DNA of 18,675 nt from an uncultured Chthonomonadaceae bacterium. Its GTDB lineage: Bacteria > Armatimonadota > Fimbriimonadia > Fimbriimonadales > Fimbriimonadaceae. Shown in pieces: positions 1 through 7,319 of the stretch (its first letter is position 1; the number at the start of each line of letters is the position of its first letter). Made by a program: the position numbers and the translations under genes. The DNA is taken from the NCBI GenBank assembly GCA_946479035.1, contig CAMLDW010000045.1, positions 1 through 18,675 on the forward strand, in the 5' to 3' direction. Below the pieces are notes generated by a model. The model did not search any database and was not told the DNA's origin. It saw only the letters and a program-made list of their open reading frames with translations.

Positions 1-551
1 CGCGGCGCGACGCACTGCCCGTCCCCGCTCGTGACGTGGACGATCTCGATCGGCGCGTCTAGCATCGTCGCTTTCGCCAGGTGCACGAAGACCCCGTCCT
101 CGAAGGCGGCGGTGTTGAGCGAGGCGAAAGTGTGCGCGTCAGCCTTTGCGATCTGCCCGAGGTGCGCCCGCACGACCTCTTCGTCCTCCACGAGCGCGTC
201 GCGCAGCGACTTCACGGTCAGCCCCTTCGTCTTCGCGACCGAAAGCTGGTTCCGGTCGAGCCGTCCGTTCACGAGCACGGCCCGCGTGCCCTGGCTGGCC
301 CATGGAACCTCAAATCCGAACACCGCCGGACCCGGCTCGGCTGGAGAAAACTGTCTCGTGGAGAGCGCGCGCAGAGGCGTGTACTTCCACTCTTCGTTCT
401 TCGGGGTCGGGATCCCGTGCTCGCGGTGCACCGCAAGCCCGCGCGACCGCAGCGCGCGCACCCACAGCGGGCCCTCCGCCGCCAGGCGCTCGCCGAGGGC
501 CAAAAGCGCGGAAAGCTCCGTGACGTAGCGCTGCATCAGCTCCGTCGCCAT
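1..551 (-). CDS. sufD: SufD, Fe-S cluster assembly scaffold subunit (N-terminal part, cut by window edge)
   Basis: SufD works with SufB and the ATPase SufC as the cytoplasmic scaffold that builds Fe-S clusters. I translated the reverse strand from the ATG at 551: about 183 residues stay open to the window edge. The segment TPKNEEWKYTPLRAL near residues 43-57 is the hallmark N-terminal motif of SufD/SufB-family proteins, and FASLNTAAFEDGVFVHLAK near 142-160 matches the start of the SufBD beta-helix core. The start codon overlaps the sufC stop by one base (TAATG), so the two genes are almost certainly translationally coupled. The C-terminal half lies outside the window. SufB shares the core fold, but the short N-terminus with the NEEWKYTPLR motif favours SufD. 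Confidence 0.9.
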   Translation of the reverse strand, partial: MATELMQRYVTELSALLALGERLAAEGPLWVRALRSRGLAVHREHGIPTPKNEEWKYTPLRALSTRQFSPAEPGPAVFGFEVPWASQGTRAVLVNGRLDRNQLSVAKTKGLTVKSLRDALVEDEEVVRAHLGQIAKADAHTFASLNTAAFEDGVFVHLAKATMLDAPIEIVHVTSGDGQCVAP

Positions 552-1306
552 TACGGTTTCGCGAACTCCTCTTCGAGCCAGCCGTACCCCTTCTCTTCGA
601 GCTCGAGCGCAAGCTCCTTTCCGCCGTTGCGGACCAGCCTTCCGCCGATCATGATGTGAACGAAGTCCGGCACGACGTAGTTGAGCAGCCGCTGGTAGTG
701 CGTGACGATCACGAACGCGCGCTCGGGCGCGCGCAGCGCGTTCACGCCGTCCGCCACTGTGCGCAGCGCATCGATGTCGAGCCCGGAGTCGGTCTCGTCG
801 AGCACGCACAGGCGCGGCTCGAGCACCGCCATCTGGAAGATCTCGTTTCGCTTCTTCTCGCCGCCGCTGAACCCCTCGTTCACGCTGCGCGAGAGCATCT
901 CGTCGCTCAGCCCGAGCAGCTTGGTCTTCGACCTGACGTAGGAAAGGAACGACATCGCGTCGATCTCCTCTTTCCCGTCAGCCTTGCGCCGCGCGTTGAG
1001 CGCCGCGCGCAGAAAGTAGGTGTTGCTCACGCCCGGGATCTCGACCGGGTACTGGAAAGCCATGAAAACGCCCGCCTGGGCGCGCTCCTCCGGCTCCATC
1101 TCCAGCAGGTCCTTTCCGTCGAGCGTGATCGAGCCCTCCGCGACCTGATACGTCTCCCGCCCGGCGATGACGTTCGCCAGCGTGCTCTTGCCGCTCCCGT
1201 TCGGGCCCATGATCGCATGGACCTCCCCGGCCTTGACGCTCAGCTCGACGCCCTTCAGGATCGGCTTCCCCTCGACGCCCGCGTGCAGGTTCTTGATCTC
1301 TAACAT
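551..1306 (-). CDS. sufC: SufC, ABC-type ATPase of the SUF Fe-S assembly complex
   Basis: This is the cytoplasmic ATPase that drives SufBCD during Fe-S cluster assembly. The 251-residue product has Walker A GPNGSGKST (34-42), Q-loop FQYP (84-87), the SufC-type signature SGGEKKRNE (147-155), Walker B with LCVLDETDSGLD (166-177) and the H-loop His203. The length fits the family (about 250). I chose the ATG at 1306 because the product then begins MLEIKNLHAG, as SufC proteins usually do, with AAGG just upstream. An in-frame TTG at 1354 would add 16 residues with no family resemblance. The gene overlaps sufD by one base and is divergent from a MarR-type regulator. sufB is not upstream; the sufC-sufD order resembles the Bacillus-type sufCDSUB arrangement. 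Confidence 0.96.
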   Translation of the reverse strand: MLEIKNLHAGVEGKPILKGVELSVKAGEVHAIMGPNGSGKSTLANVIAGRETYQVAEGSITLDGKDLLEMEPEERAQAGVFMAFQYPVEIPGVSNTYFLRAALNARRKADGKEEIDAMSFLSYVRSKTKLLGLSDEMLSRSVNEGFSGGEKKRNEIFQMAVLEPRLCVLDETDSGLDIDALRTVADGVNALRAPERAFVIVTHYQRLLNYVVPDFVHIMIGGRLVRNGGKELALELEEKGYGWLEEEFAKP

Positions 1307-1369
1307 CCTTAGTTCCGTGCAGTTTACGGCCTCCGCGGGGGCGGCAGGGGTCAAGTGACGGATTCCTGG

Positions 1370-1381
1370 CAGGCTCGCCTG
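1370..1381. promoter_or_regulatory. Palindrome in the sufC/marR divergent intergenic region (possible operator)
   Basis: CAGGCTCGCCTG has 5-bp perfect inverted arms around a TC centre. It lies in the 113-nt gap between the sufC start (1306) and the MarR-type gene start (1420). MarR proteins bind short palindromes, often between themselves and a divergent target, so this is a candidate operator. On the minus strand a TTGACC (1354-1349) and TAAACT (1326-1321) resemble promoter hexamers for sufC, but the 22-nt spacing is too long for a standard sigma-70 promoter. The function is inferred. Confidence 0.3.
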
Positions 1382-1419
1382 TCTCGCCCGCCCTTGCCCC
1401 GATCGTTGTTTGGTGAACT

Positions 1420-1950
1420 ATGGCGGGGGAAGACGAACCCAATGGAGGCCGTTGGACGTCCGAGGTGATGGCGCGTGCAACAACCATGGAAGAGAGCGGT
1501 GCGACGGCGGAGGCACGCCAGCGGGCTTATGAGATGTTCGTCGAGGCGAACGCTCGGCTGGCGGTGCGGTTGAGCGTGGTGGCGGAGGCTGAGGGCGGGG
1601 TGCCGCTGGAGGTCTTCGAGGTGCTTTCGGCTCTCGGCGGGGCGCCGGACCAGCGGCTGCGCCACTGCGAACTTGCGGAGAGGGTGGTGCTCTCGCGGAG
1701 CGGACTGACGCGCAGGATCGACAGGATGGAGGGGGACGGGCTGGTCAGGCGCGAGTCGTGCGAGGGGGACCGGCGAGGCTCCTACGCGGTATTGACGGAG
1801 AAGGGGAGGAAGGCGCGGGAGGCGGCTTGGCCGAGCTTGCGCGAGGGGATCCGGGCCCACTTCGGCGACAGGATGACGGAGGGCGAGGCCCGGCAGCTCA
1901 GCGCGCTGATGAAGCGGGTGATCGAGAGTTTGACTAAGAAGGCAGAGTGA
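1420..1950 (+). CDS. MarR-family winged-helix transcriptional regulator
   Basis: This is a predicted cytoplasmic DNA-binding repressor of 176 residues. The segment LRHCELAERVVLSRSGLTRR is the recognition helix-turn-helix. It is followed by IDRMEGDGLVRRESCEGDRR and GSYAVLTEKGR, the standard MarR wing (D-R-R-G then a beta strand and LTEKGR). Flanking helices at the N-terminus (AYEMFVEANARLAVRLSVV) and C-terminus (ALMKRVIESLTKK) would form the dimer domain. The start is uncertain: the ATG at 1420 has a weak GGTGA 4 nt upstream, while in-frame ATGs at 1468 and 1486 would remove a disordered-looking N-terminus without harming the fold. The gene is divergent from sufC and may regulate it or itself. 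It is not the DeoR-type SufR known from cyanobacteria. The ligand is unknown. Confidence 0.88.
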   Translation: MAGEDEPNGGRWTSEVMARATTMEESGATAEARQRAYEMFVEANARLAVRLSVVAEAEGGVPLEVFEVLSALGGAPDQRLRHCELAERVVLSRSGLTRRIDRMEGDGLVRRESCEGDRRGSYAVLTEKGRKAREAAWPSLREGIRAHFGDRMTEGEARQLSALMKRVIESLTKKAE

Positions 1951-2011
1951 AGGCCCCCCCCGCCCCTGCCCTTGAACCACGCACGGACTCTGCGGTCCAT
2001 GGAGAGGGGAG

Positions 2012-3928
2012 CTATTCGACCCGCAGGAACTCGAGGATCGTTTCGGCCTGGCGGCGGGTGAGGGTGGGGACGGAGGCGATCTCCTCGGCCGAGGCGCGGC
2101 GTATGCCTTCGACGGAACCGAACGTGCGGAGGAGGAGGCGCCGGCGCTTTGGGCCGATCCCGGGGACCTCGTCGAGGAGGCTGCCGGTGGCGCGCTTGGT
2201 CCGCAGCTTGCGGTGGTAGGTGATGGCGAAGCGGTGGGCCTCGTCGCGCAGGCGGCGGAGCATCATCAGGCCGGGCGAGGTGAGGGGGAGGACGACTTCG
2301 CGGTAGGAGTAGCGGTCGCGCGGGGGCCGAGGCCCCTCGCCCCCAACCCCCACTCTCCATTCGGGGAACGGAGAGTGGGGAGCGAGGTCCGGGACGTAGA
2401 CGATCTCGTGGCGCTTGGCGAGGCCGACCATGGGGACGCTAAGGCCGAGCGTATCGCGGGCGGTGAGCGCGGCGGAGAGCTGGCCCTTGCCGCCGTCGAC
2501 GACAATGAGGTCCGGGAGCTTGACGAACTTCTCGTCCCCTTCGAGGTAGTTGCGGAGGCGGCGGGTGAGGACCTCGTGCATCATCGCGAAGTCGTTCGGA
2601 TCCTCGGGGTGGTAGCGGACCTTGAAGCGGCGGTACTCGCTTTTGGCCTCCGCGCCGTTCTCGAAAACGACCATAGAGCCGACCGGCGCCTTGCCCTGGA
2701 TGTTGCTAATGTCGAAGCACTCGACGCGCTGCGGCGGGGAAGGGAGCCCGAGCTCGTCCGCGAGCTGGCCCGAGGCGAGCTCGGCCCACTGCTCCTTCTG
2801 GTCCATTTCTAGGCTGAAGACCTTGAGGGCCTGTTCGGCGTTCTGAGCGGCGAGGTCGATGAGGCGCAGCCCCTCGCCGCCCTGGGGGACCTCGATCGAG
2901 ACGGCGGACCCGCGTCGCTGTTTGAGCCACGCCTGCACGATCTGTTTTTCAGCGATCTCGACGGGGAGGAGGATCTGGCGCGGCACTTCGGGGACGTCGC
3001 TGTAGTACTGCTTGACGAACTCCTCGACCGCCTCGGTGGGGGCGCTCTCCTTGCTGCCGTCGAGGATGAAGTTGCGCTGGCCGATCAGGCGCCCGCCCCG
3101 GATGTACATCATCTGGATCGCGGCGCCGCGCTCGTCCTTTACGACCGCCAGGACGTCGCGGTCCTGGTCGTCGTTGCTGAGGACGCTCTGTTTTTCGAGC
3201 ACGCGCTCGAGCGCGGTGATCTTGTCGCGCAGGGCCGCGGCCTTTTCGAAGTCCATGGCCTCGGAGGCGGCGTCCCTCTCGGCCTTGAGGGCGTCGATGA
3301 CGCCGGCCTCGCGGCCTTCGAGGAAGTCGGTGACCTGCTTGATGACGCCCTTGTACTTTTCGCGCGAGGAGAGCCCGGCGCAGGGCGCGAGGCACTGGCC
3401 GAGGTGGAAGTAGAGGCAGGGCTTCTGCTCGTCCCGGCCGCTCCAGCTCTTGCCGCAGGGGATGAGGGGGAAGACCTTGTGCAGGAGCTGCAGGGTCTCG
3501 CGGACGGCGTAGGCGCTGGTGTACGGCCCGAACGCCTTGCCGCTTCCCTTGCGCGGGTTACGGGTGAAGAGGAGGCGGGGGAACGGCTCCTTGGTGACGA
3601 CGATGTAGGGGTAGCTCTTGTCGTCGCGCAGCACGACGTTGTAGGGTGGGCGGTGCTCCTTGATGAGGTTGCACTCGAGCACGAGCGCCTCAAGCTCGCT
3701 GTCCACGACGATGAGGTCGATGTCTCGGACCTTGTGGACCATGCGCTCGATGCGCACGGAGTGGACGGCGCTCTTGCGGAAGTAGGAGCGGACGCGGGAG
3801 CGGAGGTCGACGGCCTTGCCGACGTAGAGGACCTTTCCCTTCTCGTCGCGATAGATGTAGCAGCCCGGCCGCTTAGGCAGCGACTTGAGCGCCTCGGAGA
3901 CCTTTTCGGGGAGCGCGGCGAGCGGCAT
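2012..3928 (-). CDS. uvrC: UvrC, excinuclease ABC subunit C
   Basis: UvrC makes both incisions around DNA lesions in UvrABC nucleotide excision repair. The 638-residue product has the N-terminal GIY-YIG nuclease (about 20-97, with GCYIYRDEKGKVLYVGKA), a cysteine cluster C158/C171/C179/C183 matching the reported Fe-S ligands of UvrC, a UVR motif (about 216-241) for UvrB contact, the RNase H-like nuclease with D406 (CFDISNIQG) and D478 (VVDGGKGQ), and C-terminal helix-hairpin-helix motifs (about 585-631). I chose the ATG at 3928, with GGGA 7 nt upstream; an in-frame TTG at 3940 has no ribosome site. An odd feature is an extra segment at about residues 514-534 (DLAPHSPFPEW...), encoded by a DNA palindrome and not matching E. 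coli UvrC at that position. The gene ends in TAG and converges on the MarR gene. Confidence 0.97.
   Translation of the reverse strand: MPLAALPEKVSEALKSLPKRPGCYIYRDEKGKVLYVGKAVDLRSRVRSYFRKSAVHSVRIERMVHKVRDIDLIVVDSELEALVLECNLIKEHRPPYNVVLRDDKSYPYIVVTKEPFPRLLFTRNPRKGSGKAFGPYTSAYAVRETLQLLHKVFPLIPCGKSWSGRDEQKPCLYFHLGQCLAPCAGLSSREKYKGVIKQVTDFLEGREAGVIDALKAERDAASEAMDFEKAAALRDKITALERVLEKQSVLSNDDQDRDVLAVVKDERGAAIQMMYIRGGRLIGQRNFILDGSKESAPTEAVEEFVKQYYSDVPEVPRQILLPVEIAEKQIVQAWLKQRRGSAVSIEVPQGGEGLRLIDLAAQNAEQALKVFSLEMDQKEQWAELASGQLADELGLPSPPQRVECFDISNIQGKAPVGSMVVFENGAEAKSEYRRFKVRYHPEDPNDFAMMHEVLTRRLRNYLEGDEKFVKLPDLIVVDGGKGQLSAALTARDTLGLSVPMVGLAKRHEIVYVPDLAPHSPFPEWRVGVGGEGPRPPRDRYSYREVVLPLTSPGLMMLRRLRDEAHRFAITYHRKLRTKRATGSLLDEVPGIGPKRRRLLLRTFGSVEGIRRASAEEIASVPTLTRRQAETILEFLRVE
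2335..2387. repeat. Palindromic repeat element inserted in frame within uvrC
   Basis: A perfect 11-bp inverted pair, CCCCACTCTCC (2348-2358) and GGAGAGTGGGG (2370-2380), surrounds a small hairpin whose inner TTC/GAA arms pair around GGG. An outer 6-bp pair CCTCGC (2335-2340) / GCGAGG (2382-2387) encloses it with an asymmetric internal loop. C-rich arms of the CCCTCGCCCCCAACCCC type are known from dispersed intergenic palindromic repeats in several phyla. Here the element lies inside uvrC and is translated as a Pro/Gly-rich insert without breaking the frame. Confidence 0.75.
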
Positions 3929-3938
3929 GCGCGTTCCC

Positions 3939-3967
3939 AATTTACTACGCCGGAGGTGACGTACAAT
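3939..3967. promoter_or_regulatory. Candidate overlapping divergent promoters, uvrC and 3977 gene
   Basis: The gap between the two start codons is only 48 nt. On the plus strand TACAAT (3962-3967) is a good -10 hexamer ending 9 nt before the GTG at 3977. On the minus strand the same bases read TTGTAC (3966-3961), followed after 16 nt by TAAATT (3944-3939), a -35/-10-like pair ending about 10 nt before the uvrC ATG. Both would give leaderless or nearly leaderless transcripts. The hexamers are seen; promoter activity is inferred. Confidence 0.35.
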
Positions 3968-3976
3968 CGGGCCGCC

Positions 3977-5230
3977 GTGAAGAAATGGGGCCCCGTGTTC
4001 TTCATCGCCGCCGCGCTGGCGGTGCTTTTGTTGTGGTCGCGGTGCGCGGAGGGGCCGATCGAGGGCTACAGCGAGGTGAAGCTGGGGGACCTCGTCAAGC
4101 GGGCCGAAGTGGTCTTAGGCCCAGAGCCGGAGGGAGCGAGGTGGTCCGCGGCCGACCTTCGCGCGCCGGACGAGCGGGGTTTGGGGGACGAGGCGCGCGC
4201 GATGCTCGAGGCTGGCGCGGGCGCGAGCGGGCTGGGCAAGCACGCGAGCCAGAGGTCGGTCGCGGAGCTGCAGACGGCGCTCGACCGGGCCGCGGGCCCG
4301 GAGGTCGACGCTCTGACCCGGCGGGCGCGCGCAGAGGCCGCTCTCGTGCACGCGCTTTCTTCGCTTGGGCGGCCCTCCGAGGCGTTTGCGCGGCTCAACC
4401 TTTTGGACGAGGAGACTGGGCGCGCGGTGGAGAGCGCGCAGGCGCTCGACCAGTGGCAGCAGTCGCAGGCCGCGCGGCTCTACTTCTTGGACGCGGTGCG
4501 CGCGATCGCCAAGGCGGAGAAGTGGGCGCCTGCATCGCTCGTGGCGGTGGCTGAGCGGCTGGGGCGCACGAGCCAGCGCGCCTCGCTCGGGCGGGTGCTG
4601 CAGCGGCGGTTCTTGATGGACGTGCTGCCGAAGGTCGCCGAGGCGAGCAAGTCGGGGAGCCCTGCGGCGACGGTGTGCACCGCGCTTTTCGCCGAGCCGT
4701 CCGAGGACCAGAAAAAGCTGGTGGCCGAGCTGCTGCACATGCACCCGCGCGCCTTCAGCCCTGAGCTGACCGCCGACGCGGGCGCGCTGGCGGTGAAGGA
4801 GCTGCAGGCGGCGCTGGTTGGCCCGTGGCCGCCGATGGAGAGGACGCTCGACAAGGTCGCGGCCGCGCAGAGGGTGTGGGCGGAGTACCTCACGTTCCTA
4901 CAGAGGGCGGACGCGAAGTCGGTGGCGGAAATCGCGGACGTGAAGCGGGCGATCGACTCGACGGAGAACCCTGTGGGGCTGGCGCTGCTGCACAACGAGC
5001 GGACCGGTTGGTCGAGCCTTGTGCAGTCGGCTTTTGTGGCGGACGCGAAGGAGGCGGCCTTGAAGCTGGCGCTGCTGCGCGCAGCGGGGAAGGGGACTGA
5101 CCAAGTGGTGGACGCGCTGACGGGCGGGGCGTTCCTTATCGAGGGGAGCACGGCGCGGAGCGCGCTCACGACGGTCGGGGAGAGCTATCCGTTTGTGAAG
5201 GCGTTCGCAGGCGCCGCAACGCCGCTCTGA
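3977..5230 (+). CDS. Membrane-anchored protein of unknown function
   Basis: The product has about 417 residues. It begins with VKKWG (GTG start read as Met), followed by one strongly hydrophobic helix (about residues 5-19, VFFIAAALAVLLLW) that would anchor it in the membrane with the rest outside. A cysteine follows (SRCAEG), but the residues before it do not form a lipobox. The rest is Ala/Leu/Glu-rich and predominantly helical in character, possibly a repeat or solenoid fold; I recognise no catalytic motif. The frame stays open upstream to 3404 only because it is antisense to uvrC, so the GTG right after the divergent promoter region and before the signal anchor is the sensible start. GGAGGTGA lies 17 nt upstream, which is too far for normal use. 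The next gene starts 48 nt downstream in the same direction. Confidence 0.8.
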   Translation: MKKWGPVFFIAAALAVLLLWSRCAEGPIEGYSEVKLGDLVKRAEVVLGPEPEGARWSAADLRAPDERGLGDEARAMLEAGAGASGLGKHASQRSVAELQTALDRAAGPEVDALTRRARAEAALVHALSSLGRPSEAFARLNLLDEETGRAVESAQALDQWQQSQAARLYFLDAVRAIAKAEKWAPASLVAVAERLGRTSQRASLGRVLQRRFLMDVLPKVAEASKSGSPAATVCTALFAEPSEDQKKLVAELLHMHPRAFSPELTADAGALAVKELQAALVGPWPPMERTLDKVAAAQRVWAEYLTFLQRADAKSVAEIADVKRAIDSTENPVGLALLHNERTGWSSLVQSAFVADAKEAALKLALLRAAGKGTDQVVDALTGGAFLIEGSTARSALTTVGESYPFVKAFAGAATPL

Positions 5231-5252
5231 CCCAGGGCCGTCCGGCATCAAC

Positions 5253-5272
5253 TATAATGGACTTGCTGGAGG
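5253..5272 (+). promoter_or_regulatory. Consensus -10 box and ribosome binding site for the 5279 gene
   Basis: TATAAT (5253-5258) is a perfect -10 hexamer. No good -35 is visible; the best is TGACCC at 5228-5233, 19 nt upstream. GGAGG (5268-5272) sits 6 nt before the GTG at 5279, which supports that start over the following TTG at 5282. A start site near 5265 would give a leader of about 14 nt. Confidence 0.55.
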
Positions 5273-5278
5273 TCTCAG

Positions 5279-7294
5279 GTGTTGTCATGCAAAGCATGGG
5301 CTGCCGCGCTTCTGCTTGGGCAGGGCCTGGCGGCAGGAGGAACTTTCGACTTTGACGCGCCGGGCGTTAGCCTAGAGCGCGCCGTTTCTGAGCTCGGTGT
5401 CAGGTTGGGCGTCAGGCTAGACGTCGCGCCTCCGATACAGGACGAGATCGTGGTCATCCACGTGACGGATGTCCGGTCCGAGGACCTGTACGAGCGGATC
5501 GCGAAGGTCGCGCACGCCGAGTGGCAGACGACCAGCCAGGGCCGGCTGCTGGTTCGGACCAAGGAAGTGCAGGCGGCGCTACGCGCCGCGAGCCTCAAGT
5601 TTAGGGCCGATCACATCCGGGAGGTGCTGCAGAAAGTCGCTGAGCCGCTGGGCCGGGAGTTCACCGCTGACGACGCGCGGACGCTGCGAGACGCCTTGCT
5701 CGATTCAGCGAACCGCAACGGCGGCGTGGGAACGCACCCTGCGTTCGACGGTGCGTTTTCGCGTGGGCCGCTCGCCCGGTTGACGGTTCGGCTGTTGCTC
5801 TCGGTCAGCGCGGAGCAGCTCGCGGATCTGCGCTACGGGGCGCGGCGCGTGTTTGCGTACAAGCCGACGAAGCTGCAGTATCCGTTTGGGCCGGGCGCGG
5901 GAGATGCGTTTGCGAGCTACGCAAAGGAGCAGAACGTGTGGTCCGCGGTGGCTGCTGGCACGGAATACAAGCCCCTTTACGCAGGGGACCCGTTGGGCAA
6001 CTTGCGCCCCGTGACGGAGACAGAACAGGGGTTTCAGATCGTGGTCAAGCACGGTCAGATGGACTCAATGCTCTTTTGCAACTTAGTGCTGCCAAAGCCG
6101 GAGGTCCCGGACAACGTGCTTTATCAAGCGATCGCAGATCCGGCCAACCGGCGGGCGATGAGCTTTGCAGGCGCGGCCAAGTTCGAGGTGCCGGAGTCTG
6201 CGTCCAGCCTTCTGCGATGGGTGATCGCATGCACCATCCGCCCCAGCGAGCAAGCGGTCGCATCGCCATCGCGCGAGGACCTGGCGCTGCTGCAGGACCC
6301 GACAAAGTTCGACGTGGCGGGCGCTATTGCAGAGTGCGCGATCCGCAAGCGGTTTGCGGACCGAGACCTTGTCGCGCTTTTTTCCGACAAAGGGGCGCTG
6401 CTCTGCTACTCCCTGTTTCCGTTTCAATCGAAGCCGGAGCCGTTCGACCTTTGTTTTGCGGACCTCACAGAGGAGCGGGTCAGCGCAGACGGCTCGTGGA
6501 CTCTGGTCGAACCGGCGGACCCATACGAAGCGACCGCGCTGCGCACGCCGCGCCGCGCCCTTGCGGACTTGATCGCCAATTCGCGGACTACGAAGCAGAT
6601 AACGTTCGCACAGCTCGCACAGTTCAACTCTGTCCTCGAAGAGCCCAGCGTCCTGATGTTTTTCTATCTTGGCCCGCTCGGGTATTCGGGATATCAAAAC
6701 GCTGGAAGTCCGCAGAGCTGGCTAGTCTCGCGGTTGTATGGGTCATTGAGCGCAGGGCTGCGGGAAGCTCTGAAGCAGGGCCGGCGAGTCGCATACGGCG
6801 ATCTCACCGTGGCGCAGAGGCAGAGGTTTTTGGACCTTGCGCTGAGCGACATGGTCTCCAGCACGCAGGAGATGGGGCCGGGCCTCAGCCGTTACGCGGG
6901 CCAGATTGCTGATCCAACGAACCTCTTGACGCAAGGCATGCCGGCGGAAGTGCCGTTGACGCTCGACATCAAGAGCGATTTCGCGCCGTTCGCTTATGCG
7001 AAGACGGGGGACGCCTATCGCCCGCTTTACCAAGCGCCGGCTAGCTCGATCGCATCGATCGAGAAGAGGAAAAGCGACCCGCAGGGGCGGCCGAGCCGCT
7101 CCCTAGTGCCGGACGGTTATGCGATGGGCGAGGTGGTGACCTACACGTTCAGGATCCAGTACGCCGAGCGGATGTGGCAGACCTTTATCGTGACAGAGGA
7201 GCGGACCGACCCGAAAGCGACTCCCGGCGACTGGACGAAGTTGCCGCCGGACGTCGTTCAGGAAATCAAGAAGTTGATAGACGGCGGCGAGTGA
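5279..7294 (+). CDS. Large secreted protein with STN-like N-terminal region, unknown function
   Basis: The product has 671 residues with an N-terminal signal peptide (hydrophobic AWAAALLLGQGLAAG, about residues 6-20). Residues about 22-94 (starting TFDFDAPGVSLERAVSELG and ending GRLLVRTKE) have the beta-alpha-beta pattern of the short STN domain found in secretins and TonB-dependent receptors: an amphipathic helix, VRLDVAP, then VVIHVTDV and a helix. No secretin channel domain follows. The remaining 570 residues match nothing I know, but their order of blocks parallels the product at 14842-16620. The GTG start is supported by GGAGG at 6 nt. The gene follows the 3977 gene by 48 nt but has its own TATAAT. 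It is probably exported to the periplasm or cell surface. Confidence 0.8.
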   Translation: MLSCKAWAAALLLGQGLAAGGTFDFDAPGVSLERAVSELGVRLGVRLDVAPPIQDEIVVIHVTDVRSEDLYERIAKVAHAEWQTTSQGRLLVRTKEVQAALRAASLKFRADHIREVLQKVAEPLGREFTADDARTLRDALLDSANRNGGVGTHPAFDGAFSRGPLARLTVRLLLSVSAEQLADLRYGARRVFAYKPTKLQYPFGPGAGDAFASYAKEQNVWSAVAAGTEYKPLYAGDPLGNLRPVTETEQGFQIVVKHGQMDSMLFCNLVLPKPEVPDNVLYQAIADPANRRAMSFAGAAKFEVPESASSLLRWVIACTIRPSEQAVASPSREDLALLQDPTKFDVAGAIAECAIRKRFADRDLVALFSDKGALLCYSLFPFQSKPEPFDLCFADLTEERVSADGSWTLVEPADPYEATALRTPRRALADLIANSRTTKQITFAQLAQFNSVLEEPSVLMFFYLGPLGYSGYQNAGSPQSWLVSRLYGSLSAGLREALKQGRRVAYGDLTVAQRQRFLDLALSDMVSSTQEMGPGLSRYAGQIADPTNLLTQGMPAEVPLTLDIKSDFAPFAYAKTGDAYRPLYQAPASSIASIEKRKSDPQGRPSRSLVPDGYAMGEVVTYTFRIQYAERMWQTFIVTEERTDPKATPGDWTKLPPDVVQEIKKLIDGGE

Positions 7295-7319
7295 TACCGG
7301 CGGCCCACACTGAGCGCGG

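Noticed and set aside
81..659. Plus-strand open frames over sufD, sufC, uvrC, pspA and the 14842 gene
   Set aside because: Long antisense frames are expected at this GC content; their translations are Arg/Ala/Pro-rich and unlike proteins.
1307..1354. TTG start adding 16 residues to SufC
   Set aside because: The added residues have no family resemblance and no ribosome site; the ATG at 1306 gives the normal SufC N-terminus.
1953..2011. Terminator between the convergent MarR and uvrC genes
   Set aside because: Only a 4-bp GGAC/GTCC stem and a C-run are visible, with no T-tract on either strand.
3404..3976. Open frame extending the 3977 gene upstream by 191 codons
   Set aside because: It is antisense to the well-supported uvrC; the residues there lack a signal anchor at the start, and the true N-terminal hydrophobic helix begins after the GTG at 3977.
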